A DNA stretch of 64,000 nucleotides, from contig JAMYGW020000004.1 in NCBI GenBank assembly GCA_025617375.2, forward strand, positions 2,537,390 to 2,601,389, written 5' to 3'. Shown here piece after piece: positions 33,471 through 45,130 of the stretch (position 1 is the stretch's first letter; every line of letters starts with the position of its first letter). The position numbers and the translations under genes were made by a program. Source of the stretch: Acarospora socialis. Taxonomy: Eukaryota > Ascomycota > Lecanoromycetes > Acarosporales > Acarosporaceae. The notes beneath the pieces are model-generated. The model ran no database searches, was not told where the DNA came from, and saw only the letters and a list, made by a program, of their open reading frames with translations.

Positions 33471-33942
33471 TCAGGCGGCGATGGCAATACAACCGTCACC
33501 TTGACAGCAGGCAACCGTAGTTGAGCAAATGGTCTGGACGGAGCCCACTGTGCCGACTAGAATGGGCATGAGAAACTATCCCATGCAAGACGAAAAGCTG
33601 GGATATGAGACACTCACTGGCAATGGGGCTGCACTGCATAGAGAAGCTTTCACCCTGATACACAACGTTGTGGGAACCACCGTCGGAATTGCAGCACGAA
33701 GGCGAGTTGTTGTTACCACACGTCTGGGTGACCTGCGTAACTTGAATAGGAGGTGGTGGCGGCGGCTTCTTCTTCTTTGGAGGTGGGGTCTCTTTCGGCT
33801 TCGGAGGGCACTCGCAGGTGTTGCTTGGTTTGCCCCAACCCCACGGATTAGGATTTGGATTGGGATTGGGATTGGGATTGGGGGCGGTGGAGACTAGGCC
33901 AGCGCTAAGAACCACGGCGAGACTGACAAGAGAGAGCTTCAT
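33471..33942 (-). CDS. Hydrophobin (class I-type spacing) with NP-repeat and Lys/Pro linker
   Basis: Two exons, 33942-33618 and 33556-33471, encode 136 residues. A signal peptide (residues 1-20, ending VSTA) is followed by six Asn-Pro dipeptides (21-33), WGWGKP, a CEC pair (43, 45) and a KKKK plus polyproline stretch (56-65). The core has the eight-Cys hydrophobin pattern: C75, CC83-84, C104, C119, CC125-126 and C131. Spacing (7, 19, 14, 5, 4) fits class I better than class II, although the last gap is short. Hydrophobins are secreted and self-assemble at air-water interfaces, coating spores and hyphae. The last two loops and all four final Cys come from exon 2, which confirms the splice. The N-terminal linker is unusual and may tether the protein to the wall. 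The repeats come from a hexanucleotide tract at about 33838-33890. Confidence 0.9.
33838..33890. repeat. Hexanucleotide tandem repeat coding for Asn-Pro units
   Basis: The plus strand repeats GGATTG-like hexamers about six times, with minor variants at the left end. It lies in frame inside the hydrophobin exon, so length changes add or remove Asn-Pro dipeptides without a frameshift. It is a likely polymorphic site between strains. Confidence 0.8.
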
Positions 33943-36900
33943 GATTGACTGACGCCGGGAATGATGATTGTGTTTGATAGATGAGGTGCTGTTATGATCG
34001 AAGGGAGCTGGCTGTTTGAGCGCTGATGAAAAGAAAATGTCGTTGAGGGGAGAAGTCACCTCGTCTTATACCCAAAAGCTCGGCGCTATCGGATCAGATC
34101 ATACCCTCCTCTTCCAGCAACCCCTCTTGATGATCAGTCCTTCGTGCAAGGATGACCTCAGCCGCGGTCTATCCACCTTCGTCACGCACGCAACGCCATC
34201 TCCTCGGCTTTAGCTGAAATCAACGAATCCTGAACGCCATCATGCCTAGTAGTAGAAATCCGTACGCATCCGGGCAATGACCAAGTGGCTTGGAACAATG
34301 TAGACACTCCACTTCCCGATTCTCCACCCTCTCAAGACATTTGCATTACCTCTTAACGCTGAGTAGTGCAAGTGATTCTTGTCATGCCCTTCACAATGAA
34401 CGCAGTCACTGAAGACAAACTCCGCATTAGGAGACCAGATCCTCGGATGATCAAGTTACCTTAGGTAGTTGGGTGACTCGTATATGCAAGCCCTGCTGGA
34501 AAGCCCAGCTGTTGCTTATTTGGACGCTATTTGACCTATCGATGCATCGTGTTGGTCCGGCATCATATCCCATTGCCTACCGGTGTTGCATTGACTGGAT
34601 TCCCAAGTACTCTGGGATATTACTACACAGGCCCAGTCGACGGTTTCAACAAATCAAGAGCCCAAGATTCCCACATGCGGTCTAGCGGGCCACTACATGG
34701 TAAGGCACTGAGGTCCAAAATATCGGAACCAAGTACAACAGGCCACAATTGACGATTGCCATTTGTTTATGGTATATCACACTCCGTCTGGCCGGACCCA
34801 ACATGCCTGTTTTAGTAATCCAATCATCACATAGCAAGTGTCATACAACAAACTGAACGCTCAAACCTCCCTCCCAATGGCAAGATTCATAGAACACATG
34901 GTAATCTCAGGGGGTTTCCAGCCCTAGTCTCTGGTCTCTCTGCATTGCATGATGTAGCTTAGTAAGCACACTTCTCTGCTCTGAACGACTCAAAGGAGTA
35001 TGTCAATCGGATGGGCGCGGAAATCCTGATCCCGCCAAGGACGTTACCAAGGTGCTGAGCACTGAGAGTAGCCCTACTTAGGTCACCAGAAACAGTTATG
35101 ATTGTCATCAGTACGGTGTATACATGTACAGTACTTGTACTTGTACCAAATACCAGTTCTCCATGTCAAGGCCAAGGTACCAGATACCTTGAGGTCATCG
35201 CCACGCCCCGCACTAGGTTGATCCTGCACATGATTCGACCGATTATGCTCACTAACTTCGCTTCACGGGCTCACCACAGCACCAGGTACTACTGTAGGGT
35301 TAAGCCTCATTTTGATCAATTAGAAGATGGCCTTCATCACATCAAGCTCAGGACCATACAGAACCTCGAAGCAATTCATCCACCGAGCTCTGCCTGCTGA
35401 GGAACAACCTGGCTGCATGAGTAAACGGAATCGCATTCGTATCTTGAATCGAGGACCAGGTTCTTGTTTACATCCAAAGGGCTCACTAGCTTTGGATCCT
35501 GGCCATGGCGTTCAGCCCTAGTTGAGACGGTGATCTGCAACCGTTCGTATTTGGATGGACCGCTGTCCCGACTTTGACACAGCGACGTGGCGGAGGTGGG
35601 GTGGTGTAGTGGAATAGCACACCATTCCAGGCCCTGACGTAGTACTGTCCTCACGACAGGCCTGACGGCGTAGGAGTAGCTAAACGAGAGATCATACCAC
35701 TTTTCGATGGGATTTCCACATTGTGACAGGCCAATCAAGGCAAGGGCAGGGAGGTTGAATCAGGGTGTCTGCTAGGGAAGTGCTGTATTTATCCGGAAAT
35801 AGCTATTCTAAGCTGCATGCGTAGAATGAAGGGAAGAAAAACCAACAACGACAACATGGCGGGGCCGCCAAGGCTTATTCCATCAAGTTCCTTTTGGTCT
35901 TCCACATACGTGTGCTGGGTGTACTATGGTACCGCAAGCCTGATTCACCAATTCCGGCGATCTACTGCATCCTTTCAAGCATTTCCAACGACTCATTTCC
36001 GCCTCCAGTAAGCAAAACCCCGCACTCCTACAGCCACCTTCCCAGATGTAGAAAATGACAGGAGCTCAAGTGAGCTGAATGAAGCGCGGCTTGAATGTGT
36101 AGCACCTCACCCAGCTGAGCTTTGATCGACTGAAAGAAGAAAATATGCAGTCTTGAGCCTGATCTGTAGACTTGATCCCAATGGTCCTTAGCTTACATGG
36201 CCATTGGATGAGTGAAGGCAGAGGCAAATCCGTTCCTAATATCTCATTTCAGCTTATGAGCGACTCCTCAAGTAATACGACGGTTCAGGCTCAAATCGCT
36301 CTTTGAGGGTTCTCCGCATGCCCCGTGGATTTCTTCGTGTTATCATAATTGTTCATGCCAGCAGCACTTGTCATGTGGTTGGCTTGTCCTAACCCTTGCA
36401 GGGGGAGTTTTGTAGAACGCCTGCCTTTCTGTTTTGACCCAGTACGCTGCTCTCATTCACAGAGGCTACCCTACAGTATATGTGAGTAAGACGAGGCTAC
36501 AAGACAGGTTTCATGGATTAATGTTCTATAGGCACTTCTAGCTCCACCCGTATACGGCTTCGAAAGCCCATTTCTGCGGCACTTCAGCAATTCTTGCCGA
36601 AACATACTTGTACGAGGACCATCGAAGATGAGGAGACACACGCAACCTTGCCAATACAGGACGAACCAAAGTCAACATCATAGCCACCTCATGCTTCGTG
36701 AGAGAATGCTTCAAGAATACAGGCACACGTCGGCCTGATCCTCCTGTGCGTCCAGACGTGAGAGGTTTGTAGGTTGACAGGCGACAGGTGTAACTCAGGA
36801 GAGGTGTGTTGTTCAAGGGTTGAGGTTGACCGTACTTGTTCTGTAAACTGATTGAGATGAATTGATACAGCTTTAACACTCGTCTTGTGGCTCCTTTACG

Positions 36901-38793
36901 TTCCATCAGATGCCGGGACATCAAAAGACAACAAGAACGCGGAAGAACCTAGCATTTCATAGCAGTGATGAATGCATCCGGTCACGAGTTGAACTCAAAG
37001 CCTTCGAGTATACATGTAACAACAACACCAATTCGAGGCCTGTGCATAACATTCGAACAGCTTGACTAAGGTAAGAACATTGGGAGAGGATATCCAGGAG
37101 CAAGATGAGGTGCGGTATCTGTCGAGAACCCCTATGGTGTATGAACTGTGACTCGCTGACGCAAAATCAGACACACACTCTGAAACACTTGTGAGCCGTC
37201 CTCGTTGCTGGTCTTTTCTTTGCTTGCCGTCTTCAGTCTCTTCTACAGTACCTTGCTCTGATTACTGCGCCTGAGTCCTCATGTTAGTCTGATAATCTTT
37301 CTATTGATTGTTCCCTGCTGTATAATGCTCGCCATCGTACTGGGCGGTGAGCTGACAATATATTATCCGCGCGAGGGGCCTAATCTAATAAGTTGTCATG
37401 GCATCTTCATGTTCTTTTGGACGGATTTGTCCTGACGGCCCTGTCCCAATGTTCTGTTCTGTGTCATTCTGACTTCCGAGATACCCCCATTTGTTGACTG
37501 TTTGGTTGAGTAGTATGAGTACATTCGAAAAGCAGTGACTGCTTTCATTGAAAGTACCAACAGAGCTGAGGTAGAGTGTTGAAGCAACTGGAATTACTCC
37601 ATTGCTATGCTCGGGAAGAAAATGTCAAAGGAAAACGCCAGATCTGCTCAAAGGGAGGAAATTCGGCAAGCCATCTTGGGTGAACGTGCCTGTTCTAGCT
37701 ATAGATAGTTTATGGTTACACATCAAGAAGTTTTCAGGGTTCTCATATAATGTGTTCAGTTCTTGCGTCTCGGTCTCTTGTCTCAGTTGTCTCTTGGGTC
37801 ACTCGAAGCTGTCATAATTTCAACTACCAAGGGATTACGTCAGACCTTCAGGCCAGGACAGGGCGCCACAATTAGTGTTGGCCGGGCTTGCACTGCCCAA
37901 GGCAGTTCACTAGAGAGATTGAGGGTAGAGTATAAAGCTACTATTGCGTCAATGAATTGAGCGCAAGCGATTCCGGATCCAGTACTTAGTACGTGTGTGG
38001 TGAGACCTGCGGTAGACTGCTAGTTTTTTGGTTTGCATGGCGACGATTTCTCTCTCGGCCTCAAGGGGGTTACCCTCCGACCATAGTCAGTGCCTCTTAG
38101 TATGCAGTCAGCCACTGGGCCCCACTGGGCAGGGCCTGACCAGGCGGCCAAATATGAGCCTGGTGTCTTGACCAAGCACGGACCCGATTACACAAGCATT
38201 ATGCGCTGTGCATTACCTTCCGCTCCGGTACCTTATGCACGCCCCGCCAGATCTACCTTACTCCACTGTCAGTTCCGTCAGTAATAATGGTCCGTCACCA
38301 GATAGACCGAGATCCTGCCCCTCACACCACCACCACTCTACCTAGAGTACTACCTTATTGATACTCTTTGTCGTCTTGCCCCCCAGAAGCGTCTTGTTTC
38401 AGTGAAATATATCCACTTATCTCTATATTGGCTCGAGTTTGACACGCACGGCCGGCTTTGAGACTCGAGCCCGCTTTGCCTGCGTCAGCTGCCACCGGTC
38501 TCGCTTTTGATAGCTTTTAGAGCAGACTTCCCCTGCCTGTTGAATCACAAGCATCAGCTGAGACACTTTTCTTTTTGGAACAGTCACAATCAAGCTCGTC
38601 GTCGCCTGGCCGAATGCGACTGACCTAGCAAGTGATACACGCGCCCCGGCTTCTGGAAAGCCCCAGCGCATTCGAGCTGCATCTCCGCGAGACCGACCTG
38701 CGTTATACATCTTCAACATCTTTAGCGTTAATAGACCTGTGCTATAATACCGAAAGACCAGCAAACTCCAAACATCGTACCGCAGCTTTGTGA
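33943..38793. other. Largest gene-free gap in the euchromatic part (4.9 kb)
   Basis: No gene is supported between the hydrophobin start and the BCAS3-domain gene start. Short frames occur on both strands, but none has a domain or convincing splice pattern; the longest is about 128 codons at 36538-36924, minus strand. Composition is ordinary and no CpG loss like that of the telomeric region was noticed. The first part should contain the hydrophobin promoter. A non-coding transcript or a small multi-exon gene cannot be excluded. Confidence 0.45.
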
Positions 38794-41700
38794 ATGCCCC
38801 CAGCGTCCGACCATCCCTCAAGTCAAGACCAACAACTTCCGGAGACCATATCTCCACATCGACAACAAGCCCAGGTAAACGGGTGCAACATTGAGCAGAG
38901 CAAGCCTAAGGGCAGGAGGAAGCATGAGTCGAGAAGAGAAACTGGTCATGGAGGAAGGATACCAAGGGTTTATCCCCAGGAAATGTATGTATCATGATAT
39001 ATTAATTCTAAGCTTGGCGAGTGCATGGAACACCTCTTTGTCTCGGCGTGTGTGCTAACGTCTCGGCGCACCAGAACGCAATCTCCACCTCCACCGCTGC
39101 CTAAACATGAATTCCCTACATCCCCACCGCTTGCACCTTTGCGTAACACTCAGTCGCCAGCACCTTTCGACGGTCCTTCCCTTCTTGACTACCCCACAGA
39201 CGCAGGAATCTACCACACAAAGGAATGGGCAAATGATGTGCCTTTCGGTAGCAGCCCTCCGAGCGCAGCAAGCATTGGCCACAGCTTGAGTGGCTCACCA
39301 CCACATCTGCAATCCGTGTACGGTGATCGAGGAATAGGTGGACCTAGAAGTCTGAACGCTACTCCACCTTCTACGTCACCACCTAGTGCCGGCGCGCGAC
39401 TGCAAAGCCAAGTAAACGGCTATCATAGCTTTGGAGATCCGTTCCACACGGTAGCAGACATGAATAGGAGGGCTTCGATGTATACACCAAACCAGCATCC
39501 TTTACCGCATCAAATACAGCCGCACTTCTACAGCGCTCCAAACGTCGATCTTGGATTGACAAAGGCCAGACAAGCTGAAGGTAGAGCTGGTGTTGAGTCA
39601 TACTATCGTGGCTTCGACAGTCTCGCGACCTATGACCACGAAGGATCCAGGCTAGCACAGACTGTGTTACTGGTCGGTAGGCAGGGAGCTTTGGATATTT
39701 TGAAGGTTGGAATGGAGAAAATGGAACCTGTGGGTAGTCTCAATGGCCTTCGTGGAGGCGTGTATAATGCCAGAATACTACCTTGGGCGGTTCAGCATGA
39801 GCCGCTAAAGTCAAAGTGGCCACTAGTCGTCGTCGTGATTCATGGACCGCTTATCATACAAGCTACAACAGCAGATGAGTTACCGACCACAAACTTTCAG
39901 CAAACTCCCACACTCCAACACCCAAGTGTACAGGCGATAGATTCTACTGTAAGGCCGTCACTGCGCACCGAAGGGCCCGGACTGAGAGAGATCACGCATT
40001 ATCAAACGACCGTTGAGGTGTACTCCTTGCGAACACAAGAGTACATTACTACGCTTCTCACGTGTCGGGCTTCGGCCCTCTTAACATCAGCTTCAAGTCC
40101 GCTGTTTTCCCCTCCGCCCATGTCAGGCAACCTAAAGCTTGACGTAAACGGCAGATTCATCACGGTGACCTCAGATAACAGTGGCGAAGTCTTCATCTTC
40201 AGTATACGAGATGAGTTTGCGGAACACCAGATGGAAGCTTTTACATGCATTGGAAAGACATGGACCAGTCTCCAAACAAGCAATCGTCAGAATGTTGTTG
40301 GCTCACCTAACTCGACCCCGTCAGAGCAGCCGTACTGGGACCCAGAGTCGAAACCCGCAACTTCAGGATTACCGCTCGTGTCACTAAGTCATCGATGGCT
40401 TGCTATTACACCGCCGAGCACATCCTCTCCTTATTCGATCAACGCCACGGTGCTAATGTCGGAACCGAACTCGAAACCTGCGGGCCTGGACACGCGTACC
40501 GCACCATCCCAGCCTCAGTTGACTTGTAGCATCGACTCCCCAGAAGCGGAAAGTCTGCTCAATAAAGTAGCTCGTGAAGTCACTCAAGAGGTTATCAAAG
40601 GTGCTCGCTGGATCAGCGATCAGAGTGTGCAAGCTTGGAATAACTACTTCGCCAAACCTCAAGATACCAATGCAGCAACGGACTTGTTGAAGAAACAGAT
40701 TGACATCAGGAGCGCGATGCCTCAACAAGCCCAGCAGTATTTTCCACCGACACATGCACATGAAGATCCCGGAGCTCAATCAGCCAACGACCGGATCGTG
40801 ATATCTATAATTGACCTCGAACAGCTTGCTCGCGCCCAGGACACTAGACCGATTGCAAGTCCAGCTCCAATTGCAACTTTTCAACCACCATACGGCTGCA
40901 GCTTCGTTTCCTTTGCGCCGAGCGGCCTCATGTTGTTAACGGCCAGTAGGAAAGGAGATGTTCAGTTTGTCTGGGATTTGATGCGCATTACACATGGTAA
41001 GGGAGACACCGCAGGGGCGCAGGAACTCATCAATCAGCCCGGTGTTGCTTCAGATCTGCAGGGTCCACTGGTGCGTCAGGTCGCTAGATTCGGACGAATG
41101 ACTGTTGCTAGCATCATGGACGTCGTTTGGTCAGCACCTCGAGGAGACAGACTGGCCCTGGTAACTGAAAATGGCACCGCTCACATCTTCGAATTGCCAC
41201 CCAGTGCATTCGTCTGGCCTCCTCTACGCCGTTCCATGCGCCCCGCCACCGCACCTGGTTCGGCAACATCACGTGAGACAGACGAATCGGCTATTGACGA
41301 CAGACCCTCGACTAACACTTTCACTTCTGCGATCAATATGGTGAGTGGCAAGGCCCAGCCTTTGCTTGCTGCTGTGAGGAATCGTCCTCCTAGCTTCAAC
41401 ATCCCGTTCTCAGCTATCGGCGGGCTTGGCGTGACGTCTGCGGTCGGTGCCAAAGGCGGCAAAGCGGTAGCAGCCGGTATCAGTAAGTCGGTCGGTGCTG
41501 CCTCAGGAACTGTCAAGACATTGCGCCATGCGGGAGAGAACAGATTCCATCTTCCCGGTTCGACACACAATCGTACAGCAGGAAGTGTATGCTGGATGAG
41601 CGGAAGAAGGCAAGATCGTCTCGCTGTCGTCGGCGGCGGGGTTCTCAGAATCTACAGCGTCACTCACAGCACGAGCAACAAAAAAGGCGCTCCAAGATAT

Positions 41701-42267
41701 CCTACCGTCACGATTCGACGGCTCGTCGAACTCGCCTTCTCAACCCCTCCTGAAGAGATGATCGCTCCAGCCGTCAAAGCATACCTCGGAGCGGACGGTG
41801 ACGGTCACGACCCTACACTCGTCCCAGGCGGATACTGGTCACTTCAGACAATACCGAGTAGCGCCCGGAAGACGAGTAAACCGCACCCGCACCCGCTCTC
41901 CTTCGCCGAGATCGAAACTAATCCCCCGTACCAGCCCTTCCACACTGACTCTAGGGTCAAGCTCTTCGTCTACAATGATCCCCCACCTCCTTTAGTACCT
42001 AGCCAAACCCCATGGGTCTTTGGTGAAGACATCCCAGCCACCAAAGTTGATCTTGGATCCATCATCCTCGACGATGACGCCGGCACCGGCGGCGAAAACG
42101 GACAGGGACAGATGGAGAACGTGACAACCTTCCGGAAACAAGGCGATGACGGGATCGAGCAAGTTGTAGTTACGACACGGCGGAGGAGACCGAGAGGTGT
42201 GGTTGACGAAGGGGAGTTCTTCGAGGATGATTGCGAGGTGGTGGACTTTGCGGCCGATAGAGTGTGA
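38794..42267 (+). CDS. BCAS3-domain WD40-like protein
   Basis: Two exons, 38794-38984 and 39075-42267, give 1,127 residues. A Pro/Ser-rich N-terminus of about 230 residues is followed by a beta-propeller. Recognisable parts are ARILPWAVQHEPLKSKWP, TTVEVYSLRTQEYITTLL, LKLDVNGRFITVTSDNSGEVFIF, CSFVSFAPSGLMLLTASRKG, VQFVWDL and DVVWSAPRGDRLALVTENGTAHIFEL. After it comes a BCAS3-like C-terminal block (AGSVCWMSGRRQDRLAVVGGGVLRIYS) and an acidic end. Animal BCAS3 binds phosphoinositides and associates with the phagophore; fungal relatives are little studied, so a role in autophagy or membrane traffic is only suggested. The intron has a CTAAC branch and joins AT|A in phase. The gene is intact. Confidence 0.85.
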
Positions 42268-43687
42268 CACCTTACGAAAATGGATTCCTGGCTTGGTAGG
42301 CGCTGTGGCTGTTTTCTGGTACACTTGCAACGGCCCTGAATGGATAGATGAACGGACGGTGGGCTGCAGGGTGGGAGTCATGGCGTTTTTGGATTCGGGG
42401 TCAGCGTTTACGCGGGGAGCGTCTCCTCTTGTTCGGGTCGGGCACAAGAGATCGACGTGGAATTTGCACCAAAGGAGCATGGCCTAGCTGTTGGGAAAGA
42501 AGGGTTGTATGGATCGTCTCAGTATACGTACATACGTAGGTAATACAAGACAACCCTTCAATAGAATAAATAGGTAGTACACCCAATACGGAGCTGAGGT
42601 GGGTAATGACATAAGATTGGGTAGAGCAAGGCAATAACTATTATATGTCTAACTTCCCGATTGCTTTGATCATTATACCATATACTAGATCCACATGGTA
42701 CTCGTGCTGGAGAGATGCAGCCCTGGCTCAGCTGGGGGAGATAATTGAGTGGTAGTCATGCCTGAATTCACGGCTGCAGATGCAAATCATACCAATATAT
42801 CTTAAACAAGCGCCCAGAAGATAAAGAGCTTCCAGAGCTATCTCACAGCTGTAGAGGGATTTCGTGACAAGTCACACTGAACGTTGAAGGGTGATGAAGC
42901 AGCCAACATGACTGCTGGGACAAGAGTAAGTGGCAAGTCTCTAGTCACTAAGACAGGGGGAAACCAGCGTTGCTGCAGGAGAAGCTATAGGCACCAGTGT
43001 GCTGTGACGGCTAACCCACAATGATTTCGATGAGAACGAGACAATGGTGCAGAACATGGCGGTAGGTGTGCCATCCTTGACAATTGTGTTTGCTCGGGCA
43101 ACCATGGCAGAAGACACACAAGAAAAGAATTACAATATGTTGTTGTGAGTCATCAACTGAAAGAAAGAAGAATTTGAATCTTCATGAGAACCTCATTGCA
43201 CAGACATCAGATCGGTTGGCTTAATACATGTTGGGGCTGGAAAAGAATCCAGATCCATATGAGGATCGGCTTTCCAGGTGAGGAACTGCACGATTGTTAG
43301 TGCTTGCTGTGAGAGGGAAATCTCCGTTGTTTATGATCTTGACGCTGTTGTTGCCGCAGTTGCTGCGCGGATCGCCATTAGTTGATTTTGGGACATGTAA
43401 AATACATGGAAAATAAACGCTGGCTTGAACAACTATTTGGTTGTCGGCATCGGTTTCGAACCATAGAAACCGGAGCATCCTAGTATGAACAATGAATGAT
43501 GAAAGATCAGTGAGATCTCGGGTATATATCTTTGAGCAGATCAAATCAATGCAAAACCCCCACCTTCTCCTCACAGCGCTTGATGCAGATCGAAATGCTA
43601 CATAGCCGCCACACATCTAAAGTACCCGTTGCTGATGTAACTACTCTATCGCTCGACTCAGTAATGGGAGAGGGAGTAGAGGTTCCC
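42268..43687. other. Intergenic region between convergent BCAS3-domain and GPCR genes
   Basis: About 1.4 kb. A minus-strand frame at 43221-43616 lies in the expected 3' UTR of the GPCR gene. It shows a protein-like end (SSYGSGFFSSPNMY) but no domain or start, so it is not called; an alternative 3' exon of the GPCR gene cannot be ruled out. Nothing else was seen. Confidence 0.45.
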
Positions 43688-45130
43688 TCAACGCTTCGAC
43701 AAGCCGCGTAAGACATAAGGGAACGGATTCGGTCCCCCTCCGGGCAGGATGCCCTTGGTAGTACTCGATGACGAACTGTGTGGGCGGGGAGCAGACCGAC
43801 GACGATAGCGCAGTGATTGATAGAGAGCTCGACTTGCAGATAGCGACGTAATGGTGTAGACGAGCGCGTTCCAGAATCCTTGAAGGGGGAGGACGAGCCC
43901 GGAAGCGTAGTTGAGAGGGAAGTTAACCGCTTCGGGGTGGACAAGACTGTACACCCGGTTGACTGTGGAGGGAACCTAGGCCGTGAAAGCGTTCGTTAGG
44001 CACAGGTACTGGACAAATAATTCTGATCGTGCGCCGCTTACCCAGGTGATAATCAACGAAATGAAAAACATCATGGCGCATTTGGTGTAACCCCACGCGG
44101 CGGAATTCGCTTCGTTGGTGGTGCGGTTCCGATGAGAAGCTCGCCCCAAACTTGGCATTCGAGAATGAGAGGGCCCGGAACCGATACCGACGGAGACGGT
44201 GTAAGGCTTGTAGCCCTGCACCCGGTTGCCGTGATCGTCGCAAAGAGACGTCTGCGAGTCATTACGGGACGCCTTGGCCGGTTCACTGCTGATGTGGACT
44301 TCGGTGGTCTTGCAGCTGATGAACGGGTTCTCGATGACCGTGTACGATCGTCTTTGACTGACGTCCCGGAGTTCTTGCCGCTTCTTGAAAATCTCCTTAC
44401 CCGCCCGGACATAGATTGCAAACGTGATGAGTATAACGAGCCTGCGCTAGGGTCAGCGTTGTCGGGGCATGCGAGGGGACAGCCTCGTAGTGGCCTACCA
44501 GACCGGCCCGTAGAACACCGCTACTCGGAGAAAGTCCCACTTGATGGATATCCAACACCACAGCTGCCCGAACTAATCAGTCAATCCTCGCCGCTACCAC
44601 ACGATGAATGCTTACCGTCGCCGGTCCGTAAATTTTGCCCCGCGATCGGGTTTCAATGGGGATGTACACGATGGCCGGAACCAATGGCAAGCCGTAACAG
44701 ACCAAGAAATACTTCCATTCTAGTGCTCGCAGCTGGTTCGCGTTGAATTTGTGAAAGAAGGTGAGGTACACATTGCACGCCATAGCCAGCGTCCAGAGTG
44801 CATCTGCGGGCATGAACCTAAACACCCATCAGGTTCGCAGGGCACACCATGGCCGGTGAGGGCGGAAGCTTACACCTGAACTAAAAAGCCTTGGAGCTGG
44901 CACAATGGAGAGCCTTCCCCGGCGTCTATGCCGGATCTCGATATGAGCGTAGCTACATTGCAAATGATATTGCCCCACGCAGCGTAAAACACCAATCGAT
45001 TGATGGGTTTCCGGAAGGCGGGAGACGTAAGGAAGGTGATGATGATGTAGGATGTGCCAAGCAATGACAATATCGACGCCAGACGTTCCGTGACTTCAAT
45101 TGCCTTGAGCTGATCGGTAGTCAAGGCCAT
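43688..45130 (-). CDS. cAMP-receptor-like seven-transmembrane GPCR
   Basis: Five exons, 45130-44874, 44817-44616, 44563-44499, 44441-44042 and 43975-43688, give 403 residues. Helices visible in order: SILSLLGTSYIIITFL, LVFYAAWGNIICNVATLI, then after CQLQGFLVQVFMPADALWTL a third helix MACNVYLTFF, WKYFLVCYGLPLVPAIVYIPI, FYGPVWLVILITFAIYV, CAMMFFISLIITW, and NYASGLVLPLQGFWNALVYTI. The layout and the conserved Cys before helix 3 fit the Dictyostelium cAMP-receptor/Git3-like class of fungal GPCRs. A polar third loop of about 130 residues contains many Ser/Thr and basic residues, suitable for G-protein coupling and phosphorylation. The ligand is unknown. The exon 1 donor is GTAAGC two bases past an alternative GTGTAA; only the former keeps the frame. 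The 5' flank holds three TTCTAGAGA repeats. Confidence 0.9.

Noticed and set aside
36538-36924. 128-codon minus-strand frame in the 34-38.8 kb gap
   Set aside because: Basic, motif-free composition and no splice or promoter context; treated as chance.
43221-43616. 131-codon minus-strand frame downstream of the GPCR stop
   Set aside because: No start, no domain, and it lies where the GPCR 3' UTR is expected. Kept only as a possible alternative exon in the intergenic note.
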